Source: a virus. Taken from it: a stretch of 34,747 nt of DNA. The notes beneath the pieces were generated by a model. It was not told the origin of the DNA, made no database searches, and worked only from the letters and a program-made list of their open reading frames with translations. Positions 6,182 to 12,692 of the stretch are shown piece after piece. Location of the stretch: positions 1-34,747 of the IMG/VR virus record IMGVR_UViG_3300042362_000024. One strand, 5' to 3'. The position numbers and the translations under genes were made by a program. Each line of letters starts with the position of its first letter. The stretch's first letter is position 1.

Positions 6182-6209
6182 AGTTTAGCAACCTATACCC
6201 CCATGTCAA
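6182..6209 (-). promoter_or_regulatory. Leftward early promoter (sigma70-type)
   Basis: On the minus strand a perfect -35 hexamer TTGACA (6204-6209) is followed after a 16-nt spacer by TAAACT (6182-6187, 4 of 6 to consensus). It points at the acidic early gene that starts at 6148 and would drive the whole leftward arm. It overlaps the direct repeats at 6195-6219, so repressor binding there would block it. Confidence 0.75.
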
Positions 6210-6219
6210 TACCCCTATG
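6195..6219. promoter_or_regulatory. Tandem 11-bp direct repeats, candidate operator
   Basis: ATACCCCCATG (6195-6205) and ATACCCCTATG (6209-6219) are 10 of 11 identical and start 14 bp apart. One lies in the leftward promoter spacer and the other just upstream of its -35. The adjacent gene codes for a Cro/YdaS-like protein, so these are natural candidates for its binding sites. Function is inferred from position. Confidence 0.55.
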
Positions 6220-6238
6220 CAAAAAAAGTTTAGGCCGC

Positions 6239-6244
6239 TATAGT
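6239..6244 (+). promoter_or_regulatory. Candidate -10 box for the cro-like gene
   Basis: TATAGT matches the sigma70 -10 consensus in 5 of 6 positions and ends 7 bp before the ATG at 6252, which would place transcription start at or next to that ATG. No good -35 is seen 16-18 bp upstream, as for promoters that need an activator. No ribosome site precedes the ATG, so the mRNA may be leaderless. Confidence 0.45.
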
Positions 6245-6251
6245 GCCGTCC

Positions 6252-6419
6252 ATGGACATCCAGAAGTTGTTAAAGCGGTACGGCAGCCAGTCGGCAATGG
6301 CCGATGCGTTTGGCGTAACCAAGGGCGCTGTAAGCCAATGGGTCAAGGCAGGGGCGATTCCTGCGGCCCGGGTATGGCAGTACAAGGCAGGGTTGGTAAA
6401 GCCCCAGAAGGGCCGCTAA
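6252..6419 (+). CDS. Cro/YdaS-like helix-turn-helix repressor
   Basis: A 55-aa protein, too short for a 60-residue cutoff. It starts DIQKLLKRYGSQSAMADAFG and continues VTKGAVSQWVKAGAIPAAR, the classic helix-turn-helix of the YdaS/Cro group (SQSAMADAFGVTKGAVSQWV at about 12-31, followed by IPAARV). It ends in a basic tail (KPQKGR). It diverges from the leftward operon across a 103-bp gap holding a promoter and repeats. It most likely controls that switch; with no integrase or second repressor found, a Cro-like role in shutting off early genes is more likely than lysogeny. No Shine-Dalgarno sequence is seen. Confidence 0.88.
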   Translation: MDIQKLLKRYGSQSAMADAFGVTKGAVSQWVKAGAIPAARVWQYKAGLVKPQKGR

Positions 6420-6706
6420 TGCGGTTATACGGGGCCAGAAACGACAAAGCCCACCAAGCCTTTATGGTGGGCCTTGACGCGGCAGGGGGGCTGCCATTAC
6501 GCTTGAAGTGCGAGTTAAGCGTGATGCGGACTGTATTGGACTGTTCTAGTCCTGTCAAGCACCCCACCACGCCCAACCTCTCGGGCATCTTGGTCGGGGA
6601 AACTACGCGCAAGATGACCTTAAACCTACACCGGGGCAGCCAACCTGTAGGTGCGCGGCGTCAGTCGGGAAGCGCAAATGGCAACGGGGTAACCCGTGAA
6701 AAGTAG
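6419..6706 (+). CDS. Doubtful 95-aa ORF after the cro-like gene
   Basis: The ATG overlaps the cro-like stop (TAATG), so translation is possible. The 95-aa product (RLYGARNDKAHQAFMVGLDAAGG at its start, Arg/Ser/Thr/Gly-rich later) does not look like its neighbours. The underlying DNA holds several hairpins (6449-6472, 6481-6495, 6538-6552) and is also open on the other strand. I think a structured noncoding region is at least as likely as a gene. Confidence 0.3.
   Translation: MRLYGARNDKAHQAFMVGLDAAGGLPLRLKCELSVMRTVLDCSSPVKHPTTPNLSGILVGETTRKMTLNLHRGSQPVGARRQSGSANGNGVTREK
6449..6472. terminator. 8-bp hairpin behind the cro-like gene, terminator-like
   Basis: GCCCACCA (6449-6456) and TGGTGGGC (6465-6472) are a perfect inverted repeat around an 8-nt loop, beginning 29 bp after the cro-like stop. 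The following CCTT is too poor in T for a strong intrinsic terminator. It may be an attenuator or part of a structured RNA. Confidence 0.4.
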
Positions 6707-6725
6707 CCGACAGCGGATGGCTCCG

Positions 6726-6798
6726 TCAGTCATCACTCCGCACGATCCCATTGAGGCGTTCCTACGTCTCAACCGTGCGGATTCACCATCAGTCATCA
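6726..6798. other. Noncoding structured element: nested inverted repeats flanked by direct repeats
   Basis: TCAGTCATCA occurs at 6726-6735 and again at 6789-6798. Between them TCCGCACG (6737-6744) pairs with CGTGCGGA (6774-6781), and nested inside TTGAGGCG (6751-6758) pairs with CGTCTCAA (6765-6772; one G-T) around loop TTCCTA. The outer stem is separated from the inner by 6 nt on one side and 1 nt on the other. No T tract follows on either strand. The 6707-6824 gap has no convincing gene; a 30-aa ORF at 6717-6809 is probably accidental. Confidence 0.6.
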
Positions 6799-6824
6799 GG
6801 TCTGTATGACCTTAAAGGTAAGAC

Positions 6825-7208
6825 ATGGGAGATGAAATTCTTTATCGGAAACAGGAAACCAGTCCTAAAGACATCAACCACGAGCGTAGCGAGTTTTACG
6901 ACAGACAGGCTATGGCTGGGTGGGAACAGTCGTTTAAGGAAGGGTCACTGCAACGGTTACGGTACTTGGATGCGGTGTTGTGCCGAGTGACCGATCCCGA
7001 TGAGGTGGAGAGGTTGAAAGGCCGGGTGGGTGAACTCATCCGCGAAACTAACCCTGCTGCGATTCTCGGTGACCCGCACCTTGTAACGATGGTGCGTTGG
7101 TTGTTTACTGAAAAAGGATTGGTGCGACTGCGTGAAAGGGCTAAACAAACGCACAAGGGTGTGGTGGCAGATATGGCTGATTCGCTGCATCAACGAGGCA
7201 CGGGATGA
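6825..7208 (+). CDS. Hypothetical 127-aa early protein
   Basis: The ATG at 6825 has a purine-rich AAAGGTAAG upstream. The product is charged and mostly helical: DINHERSEFYDRQAMAGWEQ near the N-terminus, then VTDPDEVERLKGRVGELIRE, and a middle block GDPHLVTMVRWLFTEKGLVRLRERAKQTHKGVV. Its stop overlaps the start of the VRR-NUC nuclease gene (ATGA), so the two are co-translated. No family recognised; association with the nuclease suggests a DNA-related role. Confidence 0.72.
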   Translation: MGDEILYRKQETSPKDINHERSEFYDRQAMAGWEQSFKEGSLQRLRYLDAVLCRVTDPDEVERLKGRVGELIRETNPAAILGDPHLVTMVRWLFTEKGLVRLRERAKQTHKGVVADMADSLHQRGTG

Positions 7209-7525
7209 GATACCGAGCGAGGCGGGACGCGAACGACGGTCTAATCAGTCAGGCGTTGACAGCCGCTGGGTTCGTCGTCCTCGACTACGCCTCAAACGGC
7301 GGCGTACCGGATCGGCTCGTGGTGCGAGACTTACCGGACGGGACACCGTGGATATGCTGGGTGGAAATCAAGGTCGAGAAGGGGAAACTACGTCCTAGCC
7401 AAGAGCGGTTTGCCGCCATCTTTGGGCCACGACAAGAGTTCTACGTTGCCCGTGACCCCGAGGAAACCGTCAGTGAATTGATGGAACGGTATCTAGCCGC
7501 GATCAAGCCCGAGCAGTATCGCTAA
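7205..7525 (+). CDS. VRR-NUC-type PD-(D/E)XK nuclease
   Basis: The 106-aa product fits the small stand-alone VRR-NUC nucleases of phages. It has an N-terminal helix (RYRARRDANDGLISQALTAAG), a G33-V-P-D36 motif in GGVPDRLVV, E54-I-K56 in WVEIKVEKGKLRPSQ, and Q66. D36, E54 and K56 are the expected catalytic residues. The family cuts branched or structured DNA, like Holliday-junction resolvases, so this may resolve recombination or replication intermediates before packaging. The start overlaps the previous stop (ATGA). Confidence 0.88.
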   Translation: MRYRARRDANDGLISQALTAAGFVVLDYASNGGVPDRLVVRDLPDGTPWICWVEIKVEKGKLRPSQERFAAIFGPRQEFYVARDPEETVSELMERYLAAIKPEQYR

Positions 7526-8165
7526 ACATGAGCAGTTTGCGGTGACCCTTGTAGTGGACGATGGCCGGGTCTGGGTGCTGGGCAAGGCACTCAGGCAAGC
7601 AAGCGTAGTGCGATTCTGGCAAATACTGGACGGCGGCGCGTTTGGCGTACTCTCGCAGCACTTCTTGGTCGCCGTACCAGACCCGAAACTTGTCGGGCAG
7701 GACGTTGTACATTTCCGCGAGGTCAGCCCAGATGCCCCAGTCCGCCGTGATCGTGCAACAACCGACGAACGGGTACACCTCATCCAGCGTTTTGCCCTCG
7801 TACTCCGAATAGTCCTGACCGCGCTGGCGGATGTTGAAGATCGCATCACGGTTAAAGTCACGCCGGGTCATCGCAACGGTTCCGCGAAGCAGCGCGGCAG
7901 GGTCGATGGGGTGTTGCACGATCATGTCGGTATCCATGTACATAGCAGGTTCGGTCAGCCCCAATTCCGCAAAAGCATTGGTGCGCCATTGCATCAAATA
8001 CTTGCGGTTGCCCTCGGTCACGAACACCCGCGACGTTCCCGGCACAGCAGGGGTAGCCGCATCGGTGACCTGAATAATGGTCGCATCAGGGTTGTGGGCG
8101 CGGATGGAAAACACCATCGCGGTGGGCTGGGCGATGTCCTTGCCTACGTGAAAGAAAACAAACAT
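7503..8165 (-). CDS. Second glycosyltransferase-like protein (DTD motif)
   Basis: The start ATG 8165 is favoured because the product then begins FVFFHVGKDIAQPTAMVFSI, a normal first beta strand; a GTG at 8207 would invade the next gene. The 220-aa protein has EPAMYMDTDMIVQ, where D78-T-D80 is the nucleotide-sugar DxD motif, an FNIRQRGQDYSEYEG region, GDQEVLREYAKR and a C-terminal VHYKGHRK. This is a GT-A glycosyltransferase layout of the GT8-like kind, distinct from the one at 3187-3873. It is a lone leftward gene between rightward ones, tail-to-tail with the nuclease gene, so it is probably acquired cargo. Confidence 0.75.
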   Translation of the reverse strand: MFVFFHVGKDIAQPTAMVFSIRAHNPDATIIQVTDAATPAVPGTSRVFVTEGNRKYLMQWRTNAFAELGLTEPAMYMDTDMIVQHPIDPAALLRGTVAMTRRDFNRDAIFNIRQRGQDYSEYEGKTLDEVYPFVGCCTITADWGIWADLAEMYNVLPDKFRVWYGDQEVLREYAKRAAVQYLPESHYACLPECLAQHPDPAIVHYKGHRKLLMFSDTARA

Positions 8166-8176
8166 AGGGAAACTAT

Positions 8177-8788
8177 ATGCTGAACTTGAACCGAAGGCGA
8201 CTCTCACGGGCTATTTGGGACACCCTTTTTGCCGACCTGCCCGACCTGCCGTGGCACGTGATTGAGGACTTGGAGAAGTTAGACCCTGCCCGACGCACTG
8301 GTAGCACCAACCACGCCTCCCTAGTCGCCTTGTGGTCGGTTATACGCTACTTCCGACCCAAGACCGTGGCCGAGGTCGGCACGTACATTGGCAAATCGAC
8401 GTTTGTGCTGTCGCGGCTGGGTGCTGACGTCCATACCTGCGACATGACGCACGATTTCAAACTCCCGATTGCAACCAAGATCACGCAGTACCACAGCAGC
8501 AGCACCGAAATGCTTGCCAAGATGGAGGGCAAGATTGACTTGCTCCACCTCGACGGGCGGTTACAGGCGGATGATCGGGAACACCTCGCCCGGCTCTGTA
8601 CCCCCGACACGATCATTACGCTTGACGACTTTGAGGGCGTTGAGAAGGGGGTGTGGAACGCTATGCAGTTTGACCTGTCCAAGCGCATCCTCGTATACCC
8701 GCCCGAGCGAGTATTGACAGAGCGATACGCGGTAGGGGATGCTACGACTGCAATAATCCTGCCCACCTTGAGGCTAACGCCGCAATGA
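8177..8788 (+). CDS. Class I SAM-dependent methyltransferase
   Basis: AGGGA lies 6 nt before the ATG. The 203-aa product has the SAM-binding motif I in KTVAEVGTYIGKSTFVLS (about 62-79), motif II in DVHTCDMT, and LLHLDGRLQADDREH with the acidic motif typical of the Methyltransf_24 group. TIITLDDFEGVEKGVW follows. This group often modifies sugars or small molecules, and it lies next to a glycosyltransferase gene, so a role in sugar methylation is reasonable. DNA methylation is less likely because no NPPY-type motif is present. Confidence 0.83.
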   Translation: MLNLNRRRLSRAIWDTLFADLPDLPWHVIEDLEKLDPARRTGSTNHASLVALWSVIRYFRPKTVAEVGTYIGKSTFVLSRLGADVHTCDMTHDFKLPIATKITQYHSSSTEMLAKMEGKIDLLHLDGRLQADDREHLARLCTPDTIITLDDFEGVEKGVWNAMQFDLSKRILVYPPERVLTERYAVGDATTAIILPTLRLTPQ

Positions 8789-9153
8789 GCCACAAAGACG
8801 CCGCTGAATTTGTAGGCGTATTGCTACACAGCAGCACGGCCACGCATTTTCTGCATTTGCAGACGGCTAGTTATGCCGCCCACAAGGCACTTGGGCATTA
8901 CTACGAAAACATCGTGGACTTGGCTGACAAGTACGCGGAAGCCTATCAAGGCCACCACGGGATTATCCCGCTGGCCGACTACCCTGAAGGGTTTAAGGTA
9001 CAGACCGATGCGGCCAAGTACGCCAACAGCCTGCTGACGTTCGTCAAGGGCATCCGCAAAGACCTGCCGAAAGACACCGATTTGCAGAACATCATTGACG
9101 AGATCGTGGGCGAGATCGCCTCCCTACTGTACAAATTGGAGCGTTTCAAATGA
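8785..9153 (+). CDS. DUF5856 / Dps-ferritin-like helical protein
   Basis: The 122-aa product matches the phage DUF5856 family: VLLHSSTATHFLHLQTASYAAHKALGHYYENIVDLADKYAEAYQG. This resembles the helix-bundle iron-site helices of Dps proteins (H20-type His, then H...Y..D..AE). The later part is one long helix pair (IIDEIVGEIASLLYKLERFK). Whether it binds metal or DNA is not known. The ATG overlaps the methyltransferase stop and the next gene starts inside its own stop (ATGA), so it belongs to the same transcript. Confidence 0.87.
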   Translation: MSHKDAAEFVGVLLHSSTATHFLHLQTASYAAHKALGHYYENIVDLADKYAEAYQGHHGIIPLADYPEGFKVQTDAAKYANSLLTFVKGIRKDLPKDTDLQNIIDEIVGEIASLLYKLERFK

Positions 9154-9305
9154 GAAAGGCAGGGCTATACGCCAACATTCTCGCTAAACAAGAGCGCATT
9201 AAGGCGGGCAGTGGCGAGCGTATGCGTAAGCCCGGCCAACCCGGCGCACCGACCGCCAAGGCGTTCCGTGAGAGCGCCAAGACGGCCAAGAAAGAAAACA
9301 AATGA
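9150..9305 (+). CDS. 51-aa basic protein conserved in phages
   Basis: Overlaps the previous stop (ATGA at 9150-9153) and the next start (ATGA at 9302-9305). The product is rich in Lys, Arg, Ala and Gly (RKAGLYANILAKQERIKAG, then GERMRKPGQPGAPTAKAF). I recall near-identical patterns in many aquatic phages beside DUF5856 and DUF6321 genes. High positive charge suggests nucleic acid binding or virion packaging, but no function is known. Confidence 0.85.
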   Translation: MRKAGLYANILAKQERIKAGSGERMRKPGQPGAPTAKAFRESAKTAKKENK

Positions 9306-9589
9306 CAGCCGCGTGGACTCGTAGCGAGGGCAAAAACCCCAAGGGCGGCCTGAACGCCAAGGGTCGTGCCTCGTACAAGGCCGAAACAGGAGGGACACTG
9401 AAGCCGCCGGTTAAGTCAGGCGACAACCCACGCCGAGCCTCTTTCTTGGCCCGTATGGGCAATATGCCGGGGCCGATGGCGAAGAACGGCGAGCCTACTC
9501 GCCTCGCCCTCGCACTCAAGGCATGGGGCGCGTCTAGCAAGGAGGACGCAAAGGCCAAGGCACGGGCCATTAGCAGCAGGAACAAGTAA
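9302..9589 (+). CDS. DUF6321-like small basic protein
   Basis: The 95-aa product contains WTRSEGKNPKGGLNAKGRAS, then YKAETGGTLKPPVK, RRASFLARMGNMPGPM and EPTRLALALKAWGA. This order is the signature of the DUF6321 family of phage proteins. It is very basic and has little hydrophobic core. Function is unknown; association with its 51-aa neighbour is conserved in my memory of other phages. The end overlaps the next start (TAATG). Confidence 0.85.
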   Translation: MTAAWTRSEGKNPKGGLNAKGRASYKAETGGTLKPPVKSGDNPRRASFLARMGNMPGPMAKNGEPTRLALALKAWGASSKEDAKAKARAISSRNK

Positions 9590-10797
9590 TGGCCGTTGAC
9601 CGTCAGCGCCTTGCGGAAGCACTTGCCTACGAGCAGCAACGACGGCGCATGATGGAATCCGTGCCGACCGTGGGCAACTTACCGCCCGCCCAACCGGCTC
9701 GCCGTAGCCTACGCACCGACCTTGAAAACTTGTCGTCTGGGTTGGGTCGAGGCATTGTCAATCAGTTGGAGGGTGTCAAGGGTCTAGTCACCGACCCCGT
9801 AGGCACGGTTAAGGGCGCATACGAGGGCGTTAAAGGCATTGTGCGCGACCCGTCCGTACTTGCTGACGCATTGCGTTACACCGCCGACAAAGCCATGAGC
9901 GGCCCGCTAGGCTCAGGCGAAGTGTTAGGTGAATTCTTAACGCCAAGCGTCAAAGGCGTGGGCAAGCGAGACATTTTCATAGGCGAAAACGCTAGGACAT
10001 GGGACGCTGCTGCCGCGAAACGCGCCGAGGAAATGGAAGCATCTGGAATAGACCCAGAAACAATTTGGCGCGAAACCGGAACTTATCGCGGAACTGACAA
10101 CCAATTACGCCAAGAAATACCTGACGAAATGGCGTTCAAGCCGGGATATGGGTTACCGGGAGGGCGATCCCGCGCATACAACGTCAACGAAGCGGTGTTT
10201 AATCCGTCAATGCGGGCAACCTATCCCGACATCATGGAAGAAACGCTAACCACCATGCGCGTTAAGCCCGATGTGCCAGAAACCGGATATTTCCAAGAAC
10301 GAGTGCCAGCCACGCGGGAAACATTTGGGCTTGACCCAGAAATCGGTGTGACGGGACGAAATCGGCCAGAAATTAAATCGGTGTTGGCACACGAACTGCA
10401 ACACGCGGTACAGGCCAAGGAAGGGTTTGCCCGAGGCGGCAATCCAGACCAATTCAAAATCATGTCAGCGGGCGAGCGGGAAGAAACAATCAACCGTTTG
10501 CGCCGCAAAATCGGGCAAATGGCGGCAGATCGTCACCGAGATGGCGAATTCATTATTAGCGGGTTCGAAAGGGCAAAGCCTGAAACGCTCGCTGACCCAG
10601 AAATCCGCGACATGATGTATGAACTGAAGCGCATTGAAACCATGGCTGACCCTCGGGAGCAGTACAAACGTCTTGCAGGAGAGGCAGAAGCGCGAGCAGT
10701 TCAATCAAGGCTCGGCATGACAAAAGAACAGCGGCGGCAAACGTATCCGTTCAAGTCATACGATGTGCCGCTTGATGAGTTAATCAATCGGAAATAG
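9589..10797 (+). CDS. LPD23-like metallopeptidase (HExxH), probable virion protein
   Basis: The 402-aa protein has two parts. Residues 1-125 are Gly/Val-rich amphipathic (SGLGRGIVNQLEGVKGLV, TVKGAYEGVKGIV), like leaders of ejection proteins. The remainder holds H268-E-L-Q-H272 inside SVLAHELQHAVQAKEGFARGG and a later GEAEARAVQSRLGM (E365/E367), the pattern of large-polyvalent-protein domain 23, a zinc metallopeptidase. The HExxH histidines and a downstream Glu should bind zinc. In other phages this domain sits in large proteins injected with DNA; here it is a small stand-alone gene just before terminase. Base use turns A-richer from about 9960, which fits a fused module. Confidence 0.8.
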   Translation: MAVDRQRLAEALAYEQQRRRMMESVPTVGNLPPAQPARRSLRTDLENLSSGLGRGIVNQLEGVKGLVTDPVGTVKGAYEGVKGIVRDPSVLADALRYTADKAMSGPLGSGEVLGEFLTPSVKGVGKRDIFIGENARTWDAAAAKRAEEMEASGIDPETIWRETGTYRGTDNQLRQEIPDEMAFKPGYGLPGGRSRAYNVNEAVFNPSMRATYPDIMEETLTTMRVKPDVPETGYFQERVPATRETFGLDPEIGVTGRNRPEIKSVLAHELQHAVQAKEGFARGGNPDQFKIMSAGEREETINRLRRKIGQMAADRHRDGEFIISGFERAKPETLADPEIRDMMYELKRIETMADPREQYKRLAGEAEARAVQSRLGMTKEQRRQTYPFKSYDVPLDELINRK

Positions 10798-10829
10798 TAT
10801 CTTTCTAAATGTTGTGTTAAAACAACGAC

Positions 10830-11069
10830 ATGGCAGCACGGAAAATACATACGACCTTACGAGACGAGTGGAAGTTACGCATCAAGGCCACACACCTTGT
10901 CTCGCGGCTCCACGAACACGCTATGGGCGAGGCCGATATGTCGCCGACGCAGATCAAGGCAGCGGAAATACTGCTGAAGAAAGTCGCGCCTGACTTGGCG
11001 CGGCAAGAGGTTACAGGCGAGAACAACGGCCCGGTCAAGGTACAGATCGGATGGATGGCTCCCGAATAA
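10830..11069 (+). CDS. terS: Terminase small subunit-like protein
   Basis: The 79-aa product has LVSRLHEHAMGEADMSPTQIKAAEILLKKVAPDLAR, a helix-rich segment close to the DNA-recognition region of short TerS proteins in podophages. It begins 32 bp after the metallopeptidase stop, the largest gap in this stretch, with a short GTTGT/ACAAC inverted repeat in between. Its 3' end overlaps TerL by 19 bp. TerS recognises viral DNA for packaging; the call rests on position plus sequence resemblance. Confidence 0.82.
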   Translation: MAARKIHTTLRDEWKLRIKATHLVSRLHEHAMGEADMSPTQIKAAEILLKKVAPDLARQEVTGENNGPVKVQIGWMAPE

Positions 11070-12391
11070 TCCTCCCCTACGCACCGCGAAAGGCGTTCAT
11101 GCCGTTCCATGAGCGCACTAAACGCTGGGCTTGCCTTGTCGCACACCGTCGCGCAGGTAAGACCGTCGCCGCCGTCAATGACATGATTCGCGCTGCTGCG
11201 ATGTATCAGGGGCCGTATGGCTTGTTCGCATACGTCAGTCCGTACAGGTCGCAGGCCAAGGCAATTGCTTGGCAGTATTTTAAGGACAGCGCACACCCTA
11301 TAACTCAATCGGTCAACGAGCAGGAACTGACCATCACCCTCATCAACAATAGTCAGATACGGCTGTACGGGGCCGAAACCGCAGACAATATGCGCGGACT
11401 GGGGTTCTCGGGCGTATACATGGACGAATTCGGTGACTTTAAGCCCAGTGTATTCGGCAACGTCATACGCCCGGCGTTGTCAGACAAGCAAGGTTGGGCT
11501 GTATTTGGCGGTACACCGAAGGGCAAGAACCAGTTTTGGGAGATTTACGAGACAGCAAAGCGCCTACCAGACGAATGGTTCCTGTTGCGCCTCCCCGCTT
11601 CATCGTCGAGGTTGTTGCCCGCTGGCGAATTAGCCGCAGCACGGGCGCAGTTGGCCGAGGATCAGTACCTACAGGAGTACGAGTGCAGTTTTGAGGCTGC
11701 AATTCTCGGCGCTTTTTACGGCAAGGAGATGCGCGAGGCTGCCGATCAGGGCCGCATCACCAACGTGCCGTATGACCCTGGTATGCCCGTATACACCGCA
11801 TGGGACTTGGGGTGGCGCGACGACACGGCAATATGGTTCTACCAAGTGACCCGTGGCGAAATCCGCGTGATCGACTTCTATGCCGTATCAGGAGAGGACA
11901 TCCATACCATTGCGGACGTCGTGACCAAGAAGCCCTACCGCTATGCCAAGCACTACCTACCGCACGACGCTCGGGCCAAGAGCCTACAAACGGGCAAGAG
12001 CATCATTGAGCAATTGGCCGCACAACTCGACATCGGCAAACTGGCCGTTGTTCCTGACATTGGCGTGCAGTCAGGCATTCAAGCGGTACGCATGATGCTG
12101 CCCCGAGTGTGGTTTGACGCAACCAAGTGCAGCGATGGCATTGAGGCGCTGCGGCAGTACCAGCGCGAATACGACGAAGACAAGAAAGCGTACCGGCAAT
12201 CCCCGCGCCATGACTGGACATCACACCCTAGTGACGCTTTCCGTATGGTTGCGGTATCATGGTCTGAAGTCGCTGACAAGCCCCCAGCGCCAGAGGTTAA
12301 GCCGCTGATGGTGGGGCCAGAGAACACAGTCACGTTGAACGATATGTGGTCGGTTCACGACCGTACCGTTAGCAGGAGAGCAAGAATATGA
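11051..12391 (+). CDS. terL: Terminase large subunit
   Basis: ATP-driven DNA packaging motor and nuclease. In the 446-aa product the Walker A motif is AHRRAGKT (31-38) and the Walker B is GVYMDE (D125, E126). The RNase H-like nuclease has D252 (AWDLGWRDD), D306 (LPHDAR) and D395 (HPSDAFR). Length is normal for short TerL proteins. The start overlaps terS, and the stop overlaps the next gene (ATGA), so the packaging genes are co-translated. Confidence 0.97.
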   Translation: MDGSRIILPYAPRKAFMPFHERTKRWACLVAHRRAGKTVAAVNDMIRAAAMYQGPYGLFAYVSPYRSQAKAIAWQYFKDSAHPITQSVNEQELTITLINNSQIRLYGAETADNMRGLGFSGVYMDEFGDFKPSVFGNVIRPALSDKQGWAVFGGTPKGKNQFWEIYETAKRLPDEWFLLRLPASSSRLLPAGELAAARAQLAEDQYLQEYECSFEAAILGAFYGKEMREAADQGRITNVPYDPGMPVYTAWDLGWRDDTAIWFYQVTRGEIRVIDFYAVSGEDIHTIADVVTKKPYRYAKHYLPHDARAKSLQTGKSIIEQLAAQLDIGKLAVVPDIGVQSGIQAVRMMLPRVWFDATKCSDGIEALRQYQREYDEDKKAYRQSPRHDWTSHPSDAFRMVAVSWSEVADKPPAPEVKPLMVGPENTVTLNDMWSVHDRTVSRRARI

Positions 12392-12690
12392 GCATTGTCA
12401 GCCCCAATCGTTACCCCTACGAAACAGTCGCCGCCTCGCAGACCGCACAGGTACTCGGTGGCACAGGTGCCGTAGGCGACTACCTCCACCGCATTGTGGT
12501 GACGGTCACGACGACTGGCACCAGCACGTTAAGCGTCATTGACGGCAGCACGACTGTCCTGACGATGGCTGCCAACACCCCGGTGGGCGTTTACAGCCTT
12601 GAGATCAACGCCGCTGCGACTACCGGCCCGTGGAAGATCACGACCGGCGCAGGGCTTGCCGTCATGGCTGTTGGATTCTTCACGGCCTAA
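12388..12690 (+). CDS. Small beta-rich protein, likely virion-associated
   Basis: The 100-aa product is almost free of charge and rich in Thr, Val, Gly and Ala (YLHRIVVTVTTTGTSTLSVI, VYSLEINAAATTGPWKITTG). It looks like a beta-sandwich. Similar small proteins sit between terminase and portal in other podophages without a known role; decoration or head fibre is possible. It overlaps the TerL stop (ATGA) and ends 2 bp before the portal start. Confidence 0.75.
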   Translation: MSIVSPNRYPYETVAASQTAQVLGGTGAVGDYLHRIVVTVTTTGTSTLSVIDGSTTVLTMAANTPVGVYSLEINAAATTGPWKITTGAGLAVMAVGFFTA

Positions 12691-12692
12691 TC

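Noticed and set aside
6343-6612. An 89-aa minus-strand gene
   Set aside because: It would be antisense to the cro-like gene end, has no ribosome site and no recognised family; hairpins explain the region better.
6717-6809. A 30-aa ORF in the structured element
   Set aside because: No ribosome site, and the sequence is dominated by the inverted and direct repeats.
10811-10826. GTTGT/ACAAC hairpin before terS as a terminator
   Set aside because: Only five weak pairs and no T tract, and the genes on both sides run in the same direction.
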